A stretch of DNA of 64,000 nt from Paenibacillus silvestris (GCF_009882985.1 NZ_WTUZ01000022.1:1277065-1341064); one strand, 5' to 3'; counted from the first letter of the stretch, positions 10,792-20,016 are shown. Numbers and translations: made by a program. Notes: generated by a model not told the origin, from the sequence alone.

Positions 10792-12333
10792 TTGATACGA
10801 AAGAGAAAAATGAAAAGCGGAGCACTTATCGTCACCGTCATTACTTCACTATTAGCAGGCTGTACGGGTCAGAATAACCCTCCGGCTGCTTCAAGTACCA
10901 CCCCAAGCCAAAGTGCGACGGCTAGTGCTGCTGCTGAGTCCAATCAGCAGCAGCCAGCCACTCTCCGGCTGCTAACGGAGCTTTCCCCAGCCTGGCCGGT
11001 CAAGAAGGATTGGGCAGTCTGGAAATGGGTGAAGGAGAAAACCAATATTACGATCAATCAGGAAACGCAGACAGGCCCGGAGTCTTTGGCGCTTGCCATC
11101 GCTTCCGGCGATATGCCGGATCTCATGTCGGTCTTTCCTCCCGATGCCCAGAAGTATGGGCCGCAAGGCGCATTTCTCGATCTCTCCAAGCATTTGGACA
11201 AAATGCCTAATTTAAAAGCCTTCCTCGCTTCCAGGCCAGAAGTGACCCAGCGAATCACATCGCCAGGAGGAGAGATATATCATGTGCTCAACGACGGAAT
11301 GGGGGCGGGGAATCAGCTCGTTTATTTTTACCGGGACGATATTTTTAAGAAGAATAACCTGCAGGAACCAAAAACCTGGGATGAACTATACGAGACGGCG
11401 AAGAAGCTCAAAGCGCAGTATCCAGACAGTTATCCATTTGTCTTCCGGCATGGTGTGAATACATTGAAATATTTCGGCCCATCGTTCGGCGTCTATCCGG
11501 GATTCTTTGAAGATAAGTCAACCGGGAAGATCAAGTACGGGGCGACTGATCCAGGCTTCAAGAAAATGGTGGAGTATTTAAACAAGTTCTATAAAGAAGG
11601 TTTGACGCCTCCGGATTGGCTCTCTATGGACTATAAAGCGTGGACGCAGTTCATTGCAACGGGAAAATCGTTCATAACCCTTCAATTTATTGGACAAATC
11701 GAGATTATGAATGAACAGCTGCAGAACGGCGCACATCTGACATTCATGGCACCTCCGGTTGGTTACGGCAGCAAAGGCTACATTCCGAAAGCGGATCTTG
11801 AAGAATTCGGTTTTGCCGTCTCTTCGAAGACCAAAAATTTGGATGCCGTGCTGCGCTATCTGGATTTTATTTATTCGAAGGAAGGCAAGGACCTGCTCAG
11901 CTGGGGGAAAGAGGGAGAATCCTACACGATTGAGAACGGGAAACGCAAGTTTTTGCCGCAATTCAAGACGCCGAACGACCTGCGGAAAGAGCTCGGTCTC
12001 ATGACCACCGGCGCGTATGGAGTCGCCGATTTTGAGTCGTCGAAGTCGCTCAGCAATGAGAATGAACGGTTTTCCTATGATGAGGCGGTCAAATATCATT
12101 TCCCTGTCATCAATGCGCTGCCTCCGCTTACCAGTGAGGAGAAGAACTCGATTTCGGTCATCGAGGATCAGTTGAATAAATACTACGAATCGTCCGTTGC
12201 CAAATTTATTATGGGTGAAACGCCGATGTCAGAGTGGGATAAATTCATAGCCGAGCTGAATAAGATTGGGGCCCAAAAGCTCATTGATACCTATCAAGTT
12301 GGCCTTGACCGCTTGAAAAAGAATACGAAGTAA
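10792..12333 (+). CDS. Sugar ABC transporter solute-binding lipoprotein (family 1, LplA/YtcQ-like)
   Basis: A lipoprotein of 513 residues from the TTG at 10792, or 507 from the ATG at 10810. The signal sequence ends in the lipobox SLLAGC, followed by a low-complexity S/A/Q/P linker that tethers the domain to the membrane. The mature protein has family 1 binding-protein features: ATLRLLTELSPAWPVKKDW at the first strand, LAIASGDMPDL, and a C-terminal lobe with FIYSKEGKDLLSWGKEGE. Long binding proteins of this type in Bacillota bind oligosaccharides and deliver them to LplB/LplC-type permeases, which follow immediately. AAAAGGGA lies 13 bases before the TTG, a little far, so the start is uncertain. 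Substrate is inferred from context as a product of the neighbouring lyases. Confidence 0.85.
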   Translation: MIRKRKMKSGALIVTVITSLLAGCTGQNNPPAASSTTPSQSATASAAAESNQQQPATLRLLTELSPAWPVKKDWAVWKWVKEKTNITINQETQTGPESLALAIASGDMPDLMSVFPPDAQKYGPQGAFLDLSKHLDKMPNLKAFLASRPEVTQRITSPGGEIYHVLNDGMGAGNQLVYFYRDDIFKKNNLQEPKTWDELYETAKKLKAQYPDSYPFVFRHGVNTLKYFGPSFGVYPGFFEDKSTGKIKYGATDPGFKKMVEYLNKFYKEGLTPPDWLSMDYKAWTQFIATGKSFITLQFIGQIEIMNEQLQNGAHLTFMAPPVGYGSKGYIPKADLEEFGFAVSSKTKNLDAVLRYLDFIYSKEGKDLLSWGKEGESYTIENGKRKFLPQFKTPNDLRKELGLMTTGAYGVADFESSKSLSNENERFSYDEAVKYHFPVINALPPLTSEEKNSISVIEDQLNKYYESSVAKFIMGETPMSEWDKFIAELNKIGAQKLIDTYQVGLDRLKKNTK

Positions 12334-12421
12334 CGTATGACCGTAGATCAGCAGGATACGTGAGGGCTGAATGTCAGCTGGTCTGACTTCGGCCTTCGCG
12401 CTTCAGGAAGGAGATCTGGCA

Positions 12422-13330
12422 TTGAAACCATCCATCTTCAGGCAATTAAGTCGTGACCGGACCTTTTTATTACTGCTGGCTCCTGTGCTTGTTTATTACA
12501 TCCTGTTCAAGTATGTGCCTATGTTTGGCATTGTGATTTCTTTCATGGACTACAATTTGTTCAAGGGGATCGCAGGGAGCGAATGGGTCGGGCTTAAGTA
12601 TTATAAGCTGTTTTTTGAAAACCGGGATGCCGTGACTATTATTAAAAACACTGTGCTCTTAGGGGGCTACAAGCTTCTGTTCGGATTTCCTGCCCCAATC
12701 CTTCTGGCCATCATGTTGAATGAGCTGCGTGGCAGGCATTACAAACGGTTCGTCCAGTCCGTGAGTTATCTTCCTTACTTTCTATCCACAGTCGTCGTAT
12801 CCAGTATCATCGTCATGTTACTCTCGCCGAGCAGGGGGTGGGTCAATACGATGCTGCACAAGCTTGGTGTTCCTCCGATTAATTTTCTACAGGAGTCCGA
12901 ATGGTTTCGAACTATCTATGTGGGCTCAGAAATATGGCAGCAGGTTGGCTGGGGATCCATCATTTTCTTAGCGGCCATTACGACGATTGATCCACAGCTG
13001 TATGAAGCAGCGAGAATGGATGGAGCAGGCAGGTTTAAGCAAATTTGGCATGTGACGCTGCCAGGTATGGCGACAACCGTCGTCATTATGTTCATTTTAC
13101 AAATCGGTCATGTACTCGAAATCGGCTTTGAGAAAGTATTTCTTTTATCCAACGCAGCTACGTATGACACATCGGATATTATTTCCACCTACGTGTATCG
13201 GATCGGCATCTTGCAAGGAGGCTTCAGTTATGGCACGGCCATTGACTTATTTATGGGTATCATTGGATTCATACTCGTCTATGCCAGCAACAAGCTCAGC
13301 CGCAGATTCGGAGAAACTAGCCTATGGTGA
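12422..13330 (+). CDS. Sugar ABC transporter permease (LplB-like)
   Basis: Inner-membrane permease of about 302 residues with six hydrophobic segments. The signature loop contacting the ATPase is visible as YEAARMDGAGRFKQIWHVTL, the EAA motif of binding-protein-dependent permeases. The TTG at 12422 is taken as start because AAGGAG lies 8 bases before it and the following residues (LKPSIFRQLSRDR) match the short cytoplasmic head of LplB proteins; an ATG 51 bases upstream is in frame but lacks such a site. It partners the LplC-like permease that starts 14 bases after its stop. No ATPase gene is present nearby, so a shared MsmX-type ATPase is expected. Confidence 0.9.
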   Translation: MKPSIFRQLSRDRTFLLLLAPVLVYYILFKYVPMFGIVISFMDYNLFKGIAGSEWVGLKYYKLFFENRDAVTIIKNTVLLGGYKLLFGFPAPILLAIMLNELRGRHYKRFVQSVSYLPYFLSTVVVSSIIVMLLSPSRGWVNTMLHKLGVPPINFLQESEWFRTIYVGSEIWQQVGWGSIIFLAAITTIDPQLYEAARMDGAGRFKQIWHVTLPGMATTVVIMFILQIGHVLEIGFEKVFLLSNAATYDTSDIISTYVYRIGILQGGFSYGTAIDLFMGIIGFILVYASNKLSRRFGETSLW

Positions 13331-13344
13331 GGGAGTGACGCGGT

Positions 13345-14211
13345 TTGATCAAGCGTATGAGTCTGTTTGATGTAGCAAACGTTCTGTTGCTGGGAATCTT
13401 TGCGTGTATCATGCTGTTTCCCTTCCTTCACATGGCAGCAGTTTCTATAAGCTCCGCCGATTACGTGACAACGAATCAGATAAGTCTGTGGCCCAAAGGC
13501 ATTAATTTTGATGCCTATACAGCTGTTCTGCGAGATGAACGCATCCTCATCGGCTACAAGAATACACTGATTTATGTTGTGCTGGGAACGACGCTTTCGC
13601 TTATTTTTACGACGATTGGGGCTTATTCCTTATCCAGAAGGAACCTCGTCTTCGGTAAATACTTCATGCTGATGATTGTCTTCACCATGCTATTCACAGG
13701 CGGTTTAATTCCTACTTATTTGGTCGTGCGCAGTTATGGGCTGCTGGATACCATCTGGGCGATGGTGCTGCCGGGTCTTGTGTCCTCATGGTACTTAATT
13801 ATTATGCGAACGTTTTTCCAAGGGATTCCGATGGAGCTTGAGGAGTCAGGCAAAATCGATGGTTTATCCGATATGGGCATTCTCATCAACATCATTCTGC
13901 CGCTATCCAAGCCGGTTATTCTGACGATCTCGTTATTTTATGCGGTGCAAATATGGGGTAATTTCTTCTACGCCCTGATCTTCATCCGGGATGCCGATCT
14001 GTTTCCGCTGCAGGTGACGATCCGCAATATTGTATTAGTTGGTCAAATGACGGATACGACCGTAAGCTCGGCTATTGGCGATAAAGAAGTCGTCCTGGAG
14101 TCGCTCAAATATGCCGTCATTCTGGTGGGTACTCTGCCTATTCTGCTCATCTATCCGTTCATCCAGAAGCATTTTGTAAAAGGGGCCATGATGGGTTCGG
14201 TCAAAGGGTAA
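13345..14211 (+). CDS. Carbohydrate ABC transporter permease (LplC/YtcP-like)
   Basis: A 288-residue membrane protein with six predicted membrane segments and the EAA-type loop LEESGKIDGLSDMGILINII. The C-terminus reads YPFIQKHFVKGAMMGSVKG, the ending shared by LplC/YtcP proteins; the second importer in this window (31037) ends almost the same way. It begins with TTG after GAGGGAG and lies 14 bases downstream of its partner permease. Together they form the channel for the lipoprotein encoded at 10792. The M14 peptidase-like gene starts 14 bases after it and is probably in the same operon. Confidence 0.9.
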   Translation: MIKRMSLFDVANVLLLGIFACIMLFPFLHMAAVSISSADYVTTNQISLWPKGINFDAYTAVLRDERILIGYKNTLIYVVLGTTLSLIFTTIGAYSLSRRNLVFGKYFMLMIVFTMLFTGGLIPTYLVVRSYGLLDTIWAMVLPGLVSSWYLIIMRTFFQGIPMELEESGKIDGLSDMGILINIILPLSKPVILTISLFYAVQIWGNFFYALIFIRDADLFPLQVTIRNIVLVGQMTDTTVSSAIGDKEVVLESLKYAVILVGTLPILLIYPFIQKHFVKGAMMGSVKG

Positions 14212-14225
14212 GGAGGGCGAAGAGG

Positions 14226-15236
14226 ATGTCTATACCTTTTTGGAAAAGTCGATTGTCGGAAATTGAAGCAAGCATGCGTAGTGTGAAACGGGGGACTGTC
14301 AGAGAGCTTGCAGCATCGGCAGGCGGGAGAAGCATCTATGCCGTCGAATACGGCGAGAAGGAGAACTTCAGGCGTAAAGCCAACTATAATTCGGCATGCG
14401 GAGCGGGAAATCCTAAGCATTATGCGGATAAAACCCAAGCGAGCAAACCCGTACTGCTCATCATCGGAGGGGTTCATGGCGGGGAGCTGGAGGGGATCGT
14501 TGCCGTGATGAACCTCATTTCGCTGCTCGAAACAGGAAGCGATTACCGAGGCAAACCGTATCACGAAATTCTGGAGAATGCCCATCGTTTCCGGCTGATT
14601 CTCATTCCCTGCATGAACCCTGACGGACGAGCACGCTTGCCGATCGACTGCCTTCTTGATGTGCCTTATGAGCAGTTCGTTTATTATATGCAAGGAACTT
14701 GGCAAGACGGTTCACTCTGCGCGTGGCCGGACTGTAAGGCTGTGCACCCGATTAAGGAGGCTTCGGATTTCCTCGGCTCGTATTTCAATGATGACGGCGT
14801 AAATCTGATGCACGATAATTTCTTTGCTCCGATGGCGCAGGAAACCCGTGCCCTGCTGGAGCTTGCTGATCTGGAAGCGCCGGATCTGGCTGTACAGCTG
14901 CATGGAGGGGCTAACAACGCCAATCATTTCGTTGAGATTCAGTTTTTGCCTTATCTCGTGATGCAGAAGCAGCAGGCCTTAAGTCAGCGTCTTGCCGCCG
15001 CATTATCCCAGCAGGGACTTCCCTATGTAGAACGAAATCAAATTGTGACTAACAGTAGTGCTATCCCTTACCCCTCCTTTAATCTTACCTCTGCCATCCA
15101 TCACGTATGTGGAGGCATGAGCATGACGTTCGAATCGAATATGGGGCTTGCGGCTCCAGGCGTTAAGCTATCAGCGGAGGAGATTCTGGACAGCCACTTT
15201 GTTTTGTTCGAGGAGATGTTCCGTATGGAAAGATAG
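14226..15236 (+). CDS. M14 family zinc carboxypeptidase-like protein
   Basis: A 336-residue protein without a signal peptide. GGVHGGELEG (about residues 80-90) gives the HxxE zinc-binding pair of M14 metallopeptidases, LIPCMNPDGRAR gives the conserved NPDG-type substrate-binding arginine region, and VQLHGGANN supplies the third zinc histidine. A glutamate in SMTFESNMG near the C-terminus fits the catalytic position. M14 proteins include carboxypeptidases and amide or ester hydrolases of the aspartoacylase type, so the reaction could be removal of an acyl or amino-acid group rather than peptide cleavage. Its place as the last gene of a sugar-importer operon, 14 bases after the permease, suggests it acts on an imported compound in the cytoplasm. 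That role is inference. Confidence 0.8.
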   Translation: MSIPFWKSRLSEIEASMRSVKRGTVRELAASAGGRSIYAVEYGEKENFRRKANYNSACGAGNPKHYADKTQASKPVLLIIGGVHGGELEGIVAVMNLISLLETGSDYRGKPYHEILENAHRFRLILIPCMNPDGRARLPIDCLLDVPYEQFVYYMQGTWQDGSLCAWPDCKAVHPIKEASDFLGSYFNDDGVNLMHDNFFAPMAQETRALLELADLEAPDLAVQLHGGANNANHFVEIQFLPYLVMQKQQALSQRLAAALSQQGLPYVERNQIVTNSSAIPYPSFNLTSAIHHVCGGMSMTFESNMGLAAPGVKLSAEEILDSHFVLFEEMFRMER

Positions 15237-15420
15237 GGCTATTTACTTTACCGGATTGCTTGGGACCATTTTCGCAAAAGAGTACAATTACATGCTGGGT
15301 TATTTATTAGGCAGCTGTATGTATTCTTGACTTCATCTTTCTTGGGTGAAGGATGCGAAAAGGGTCTCTTTCTCTGTATTCAAATGGCCGGCGATTTTCC
15401 TTCGCTCAGCTGATTGTTAG

Positions 15421-15610
15421 ACTGGAAATACTACCGTTATTTCAATAATATCCCAGCTTAATGAGCCGCTTAACAGGAAAAATGCCCGTTAATTTGGGGG
15501 GAAACTCCTACTTTCTAACATATTCATCCCCATTAACGGGAGAAACTCCATGTATTCCCACAAAGGATATATTATTTCAGTAAATAAAGGGGATATTTCC
15601 CTTTATTTTG
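15421..15610 (+). repeat. About 190-bp intergenic repeat, copy A
   Basis: Shares start (ACTGGAAATACTACCG against ACTGGAAAAACTACCG), middle (GTTAAT at offset 67 in both; ATTAACGGGA against ATTAAAGGGA near offset 110) and end (AAATAAAGG at offset 161 in both) with the segment at 26331-26520. The register stays within one base over the whole length, so the two are diverged copies of one element. It is built of short G- and C-runs able to form imperfect hairpins. Confidence 0.65.
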
Positions 15611-15723
15611 TCGTGCGCTCTATTGTGAAGCTCAAGGGTACCGTGCCTATTGGGCTGAAGTAAACGTGCTACCTAACACCTCTGTTTTTTGAACAAATAG
15701 GTATGATTTTTAACCTACCCCTA

Positions 15724-15745
15724 AACCGACACGTGGTGTAAGGTT
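15724..15745. promoter_or_regulatory. MerR-operator-like dyad
   Basis: AACCGACAC-GTG-GTGTAAGGTT shows AACC/GGTT and ACAC/GTGT arms in symmetric order, resembling operators of MerR-family activators. No MerR-type gene is next to it, so it may be a leftover or may serve a distant regulator. Confidence 0.3.
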
Positions 15746-15979
15746 GGATTACTGGATATCGCAGCGATCCTGGTGGTCAACGATGAAAGGAAATAAGAGG
15801 GGGTGGATCGAATGGTTGCAAATCTGTAGAGTGTGAATGGCTTTCCAATGAGGCAGATACATGCTGCGAGCCCCACCTACACCGAGTGATGACGCTGAAT
15901 TTTCAATAACTACTTTCCATCATGATCTACGTAATGTACCCGTATGTTGGAATAGTTTCACAGGATATAAAACAGTTTT

Positions 15980-15993
15980 GGTAAGCGCTTCCA
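15980..15993. promoter_or_regulatory. cre-like catabolite repression site
   Basis: GGTAAGCGCTTCCA differs from the CcpA-site consensus TGWAANCGNTNWCA at two positions (first base and the C before the final CA) and keeps the central CG dyad. It lies 91 bases before the PL11 lyase start, so repression by preferred sugars is plausible. Confidence 0.55.
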
Positions 15994-16016
15994 ATTAAAC
16001 TTTTTTTGGCACTCTA

Positions 16017-16034
16017 CAACGGGTCAACCCGTTG
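16017..16034. promoter_or_regulatory. Perfect 8-bp dyad upstream of the PL11 lyase
   Basis: CAACGGGT and ACCCGTTG flank two bases, giving a perfect palindrome 19 bases before the ribosome binding site of the lyase. The position suits an operator or a small 5' leader hairpin. The regulator is unknown. Confidence 0.4.
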
Positions 16035-16070
16035 ACACATCAACATTTGTTGAAGGAGGAACACAAAAAA

Positions 16071-19000
16071 ATGCAAAAGACAATGCAAAAACTCGTATCT
16101 CTGTCCCTAGCACTGGCCATGGGCCTGTCCCTGCTGACCTTCAGCGTCCCGGCTGCGGCCGATGGCGCGGGGCGCAATCTGCGTCCGGTGGAGTATCTGA
16201 CACGCGGCTTGGTCGCTGCCCAGGTCACAGGCGGCATATTCCTGAGCTGGCGCTTCCTGGGAGACGAGCCCGATGGCCTCTCTTGGAACGTCTACCGTAA
16301 AGACGGTGAGGCAGATTTTGTGAAGATCACCACAATTACACCCCGGAATGTACAACCCGAGAGCAACTACGAGACAAACCCCGGCATTGTGAAAGAAAAC
16401 GTCACCCCATCTAACTACACCGACCCGAATGGTCTCCTATCTTCCATCTATGAGGTAGCACCTGTCATTAGCGGCATTGAAGGTTTAAGACAAGGGATGT
16501 CCGCCCCCATGTTGTCGGCCTTGGCGGGAAGCGCGGGGCAGACTGGCAGAGGCGCCGTGCAATATATCCAGATGAAGCCAGCTCCGGCACCAGTGCCGCT
16601 CGCGCACTTCATGTACCGAGACAACAGGTTCGGTCCAGGCACTAATCTGAACGCGGCTAACATGGTTATCCCAGGAACGGGCGGCCAGAACTGGTACGTC
16701 GTCGACATGGATTTGCTCAAGGCTTTCCGCGAGCCCCATGACAACAAAACACCGGTCAGCGTGACCGATCTGAGCGGATGGGTTACTAAGCTAGGCACGT
16801 ACAATCATGAAACCTGGCAGCCGACCAACTCCCTTGGTAACGACGGCATCATCAGCGACGCCTTGTACAAGGAGCTGGAGGCCAAGTTCATCAAGTATGT
16901 CGAGGAACTGGACAACGGTACCAAGCTGGCCTACGCGAAAACCAGCACTGGCGCGATCTATACATCCCAAAGCTCCGCCTACGCCACCCATGACATGACG
17001 GTGGGTGATTTTGACGGCGATGGCGAATACGAGATCGTCGTTAAGTGGCGCAGTACCCAGCAAGACCCGATGTATTCCGAACCGATCTTCAGTGGCAGCA
17101 ACAACTTAACCGCTCCTGAGTACATAGACGTGTACAAATTGGATGGAACCCTACTGTTTCGTGTCGACATGGGTTATAACGTAAGGGCGGGGAACGACCA
17201 CGAGACTACGCTGTTCAGCGAAGACTTTGATGGTGATGGCAAGTCAGAGCTAATGCTCAAGACGGCCTTAGGCACCCGTATCGGTAACTGGGACGAAGCG
17301 TCGCAGTCCGTTATATATCCGGACACCGTGAACACTGTCGTTGGTGGCGAGAACGGCCTGAGCGCAACCACGGACAAATTCAAGGAATACTTCGCCACGG
17401 GCAATGAACAGGCCCTTAACAACAATTGGTCTCTCCTTAACAGTTTCACCATCTCCTACCGCAGTCCGATAGCCGTAGGCGGCAACGACGGAGTGAATGA
17501 TCCGACAGTCAAAAGGTGGATTAAAACCTATCACGTCGGCCCGATCGGCCCGGCCAAAGACGATCAGGAGTTTTTCTCGGCCTATAAGTGGGACGATGAA
17601 GCGGGTAAAGGCGTGCTCCTAGACAGCGCCAAGTATCCGTTCCCCTACGAGGGCAGTGTTGATGGCGATAACTGGGCGATGACGCCTGAATCCCAGCGCG
17701 GCAATTTCTCTTATCTGGCCTTTCCTGGCCCGGGCGCTGGTAGTTCAGCTAGTGATTATAAAGCGCAGATAATGGCTGAGAAAGAAGCCTATTGGCTTGA
17801 GCATCCTTGGAAGGCCGCCGTATGGGGCGACGCGCAGGGCAACCGCGCCAACCGCTACCTCGGCATTGTAGCCGCTCTTGACGGTGTTAACAAATACGCC
17901 GTTTCGCAGCGTGGCTATTACGCAAGGACGACATTTGCCGCGTTCAATATCGTGAACGGCAAGGTCAATCTGCAGGCCAGCTTCGATTCGGCCGATCCGC
18001 GATACTGGGCTCTGGGCGGCTCCGCCTACGATTACCAGAACCGTGGCAACCATCAAACCCAAACCGCCGATCTTGACGGCGACGGTTGGGATGAGATCGT
18101 GATGAAAGCCATGGTCCTCGGCCTGAGTTCCGACAAGACCATGATCCTGCCCAAGGTACTTAACGGCGATATCATGCCTACAATTGAGGGGCAGAACAGC
18201 ATCCCACCGGTTGCTGACAGCTTTGAGTTCGCAACCGATGCGGTGCGGAATAATCCGCTGAACAGGTGGGCACCGCTGCGCCATGGTGACCGCAGCGCAC
18301 TGCTCCCGGTCGACAAGGACAACAGTATCAAAATGTGGTCAGGCAGCGAGGAGCACATTTTTGACGACATCCGCAACGGTAAGCAATACGGCTGGCTGCC
18401 TGGCCCGGAGGCCCACGATCCGATGAAGGGCAAACGGCTTAACGAACAAGGCGAGGTTATCTATGAAAACTCGATGATCTTCGGTGTATACGCCGGCAGC
18501 GACGCCGAGGGCGCAGTGGCGGGCAACTTCTCTAATCGCTGGCCAGGCGCGCAAGGATATTCGGAGAACGGCGCCAGAAGCATGATTACTGGCGAGCTTC
18601 TGAACGGCAGTAGAAACCTGGGCAGTGGCCAGAACGCGATCTGGTTCGGTGGCGGCTTGACGGCAATGGCCGTCAGCAGCGCAACGATCAGCACGGTCAA
18701 CGATCTGACCTTCGCGACCTCCTCCTATCTCGCGACTGGCCTCACGTCGACTGGCAATAAGAGCACACCAACGCTCAAAGCCGACATGTTCGGAGATTGG
18801 CGCGAGGAGCTCATTCTTCGAGGCAGCAATAATCGTTTGGCCATCGTCACAACCCTATCACCGACGGAGTACGGCATTCGCACGCTGATGCACGACCCGA
18901 TGTACCGTAGCGGTGTGGCGAACAAGAACACGGGCTACGATCAGATGGGCTTCGCTAGTTTCTATCTGGGTGACGAGGCTAGGCTGCCATCCAAGAGGAC

Positions 19001-19865
19001 TGACATCTCCGTCCCAACGGTGGCACCTAATACCCAGAGTAAAATCAAGCTAACAGGCCCGGCGACGGTACGGCCCGGCGAAACGTTCGAGCTTATTTAC
19101 AGCGGGAAGGACCTGGAATCCGGAGTCATAGCACAGGATCTGACCTTCGAGTTCGATCCGACAGTCGTGGAGCAAGTCTACAATCCAGTCACGATGGCCG
19201 AGGGGCAATTCGTCATCGTTGATCAGAAACTGGTGGACGGCAAACTGCGCGTACTGGGCGTTCATCTTGGCGACAAGCAGACAGATCCGAACGGAGATTT
19301 GTTGAAGCTAAGCTTGAGGGCGAAGCCGGAATCGGCAGGGAATACGTCGATCCTGCTCAGCAAAGTGGTTACGGCGGATGTAAACGGCGTTGAGACGACG
19401 CTCCCTAGCGTGAGCCACAGCCTGAGAATCGAGCAGCAGGCAGTGGTAGATAAAACAGCTCTGAATGCGTTGATTGCGGATGCACAGGCTAAGCATGACC
19501 AAGCGTCCGAAGGCAGTGGAGTTGGTAATTACCCTGCTGGCTCGAAGGCAACGCTGCAGGCGGCGATTGATCAAGCCCTGACGGTTGCGAATAACCCAGC
19601 AGCCGATCAGGCAGCGGTTGATCAGGCGACTGAGCAGCTGCAGACAGCGCTGCAAACGTTCGTGAATTCGGTAATCAAACCGATGGGCGGCGACTATAAC
19701 AATGACAACAGGGTCAGTATCGGCGACCTTGCGATGGCGGCTAAAGCCTACGGCAAGTCGTCCACGGATTCTGATTGGAGCTCATGGCAGAAATTTGATC
19801 TGAGCGGCGACAATAAGGTGGACATCCAGGATCTGGCGATGCTTGCTAGCCAAATTCTGAATTAG
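16071..19865 (+). CDS. Secreted PL11 rhamnogalacturonan lyase with cohesin-like and dockerin domains
   Basis: Start 16071 (1264 residues) follows AAGGAGGA by 10 bases and opens a signal peptide (MQKTMQKLVSLSLALAMGLS, cleavage near PAAADG). Residues about 35-975 are the PL11 eight-bladed propeller: RNLRPVEYLTRGLVAAQ at the front, then calcium-binding DxDxDG-type loops such as GDFDGDGEYEIVVKW, EDFDGDGKSELMLK and ADLDGDGWDEIVMK. PL11 enzymes cleave the rhamnogalacturonan I backbone by beta-elimination. About 985-1115 is a cohesin-like sandwich (IKLTGPATVRPGETFELIYS), 1120-1200 a helical A/Q-rich segment of FIVAR type, and 1205-1264 a type I dockerin with two calcium loops (DYNNDNRVSIGDLAM, DLSGDNKVDIQDLAM). 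The catalytic part favours C-ending codons (AAC, ACC, GGC) more than its neighbours, suggesting transfer. Confidence 0.93.
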   Translation: MQKTMQKLVSLSLALAMGLSLLTFSVPAAADGAGRNLRPVEYLTRGLVAAQVTGGIFLSWRFLGDEPDGLSWNVYRKDGEADFVKITTITPRNVQPESNYETNPGIVKENVTPSNYTDPNGLLSSIYEVAPVISGIEGLRQGMSAPMLSALAGSAGQTGRGAVQYIQMKPAPAPVPLAHFMYRDNRFGPGTNLNAANMVIPGTGGQNWYVVDMDLLKAFREPHDNKTPVSVTDLSGWVTKLGTYNHETWQPTNSLGNDGIISDALYKELEAKFIKYVEELDNGTKLAYAKTSTGAIYTSQSSAYATHDMTVGDFDGDGEYEIVVKWRSTQQDPMYSEPIFSGSNNLTAPEYIDVYKLDGTLLFRVDMGYNVRAGNDHETTLFSEDFDGDGKSELMLKTALGTRIGNWDEASQSVIYPDTVNTVVGGENGLSATTDKFKEYFATGNEQALNNNWSLLNSFTISYRSPIAVGGNDGVNDPTVKRWIKTYHVGPIGPAKDDQEFFSAYKWDDEAGKGVLLDSAKYPFPYEGSVDGDNWAMTPESQRGNFSYLAFPGPGAGSSASDYKAQIMAEKEAYWLEHPWKAAVWGDAQGNRANRYLGIVAALDGVNKYAVSQRGYYARTTFAAFNIVNGKVNLQASFDSADPRYWALGGSAYDYQNRGNHQTQTADLDGDGWDEIVMKAMVLGLSSDKTMILPKVLNGDIMPTIEGQNSIPPVADSFEFATDAVRNNPLNRWAPLRHGDRSALLPVDKDNSIKMWSGSEEHIFDDIRNGKQYGWLPGPEAHDPMKGKRLNEQGEVIYENSMIFGVYAGSDAEGAVAGNFSNRWPGAQGYSENGARSMITGELLNGSRNLGSGQNAIWFGGGLTAMAVSSATISTVNDLTFATSSYLATGLTSTGNKSTPTLKADMFGDWREELILRGSNNRLAIVTTLSPTEYGIRTLMHDPMYRSGVANKNTGYDQMGFASFYLGDEARLPSKRTDISVPTVAPNTQSKIKLTGPATVRPGETFELIYSGKDLESGVIAQDLTFEFDPTVVEQVYNPVTMAEGQFVIVDQKLVDGKLRVLGVHLGDKQTDPNGDLLKLSLRAKPESAGNTSILLSKVVTADVNGVETTLPSVSHSLRIEQQAVVDKTALNALIADAQAKHDQASEGSGVGNYPAGSKATLQAAIDQALTVANNPAADQAAVDQATEQLQTALQTFVNSVIKPMGGDYNNDNRVSIGDLAMAAKAYGKSSTDSDWSSWQKFDLSGDNKVDIQDLAMLASQILN

Positions 19866-19870
19866 CAAAC

Positions 19871-19913
19871 AACAAAAACGGAGTACCGCGGGTTCGCGGG
19901 CTCCGTTTTTTAT
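19871..19913 (+). terminator. Rho-independent terminator
   Basis: AAAACGGAG pairs with CTCCGTTTT around a GC-rich inner hairpin and is followed by a T run, 6 bases after the lyase stop. A near copy of it lies at 61256-61295. Confidence 0.92.
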
Positions 19914-20016
19914 TTATCGTGTTTTTCGATAAAAAATCATGGTTAACGTCAAAGAAGCTCCAAGCAAAAACATTTATATTGAAATTGAGATCAATATGAA
20001 GGAGTGTTTCGATACG

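Larger units (their letters stand above)
15237..16070. other. Long intergenic region before the PL11 lyase gene
   Basis: About 830 bases without a convincing gene. It holds a degenerate 190-base repeat (15421-15610) shared with 26331-26520, a MerR-operator-like dyad at 15724-15745, a cre-like site at 15980-15993, a perfect 8-bp dyad at 16017-16034 and the ribosome binding site of the lyase. Reading frames between 15,780 and 15,960 are interrupted by stops and show no recognisable protein. The long untranslated stretch suggests the lyase is under its own complex control. Confidence 0.6.

Noticed and set aside
11578..12099. Long open frame (173 codons) on the minus strand inside the solute-binding gene
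   Set aside because: It mirrors a strong coding gene, has no ribosome binding site and no recognisable protein.
15780..15960. Decayed gene following the MerR-like dyad
   Set aside because: Stops occur in all frames, and no translated stretch resembles a known protein.
17745..18284. Open frame of 179 codons on the minus strand inside the PL11 lyase
   Set aside because: High GC at third positions of the real gene removes stops on the other strand; no family likeness or start signal.
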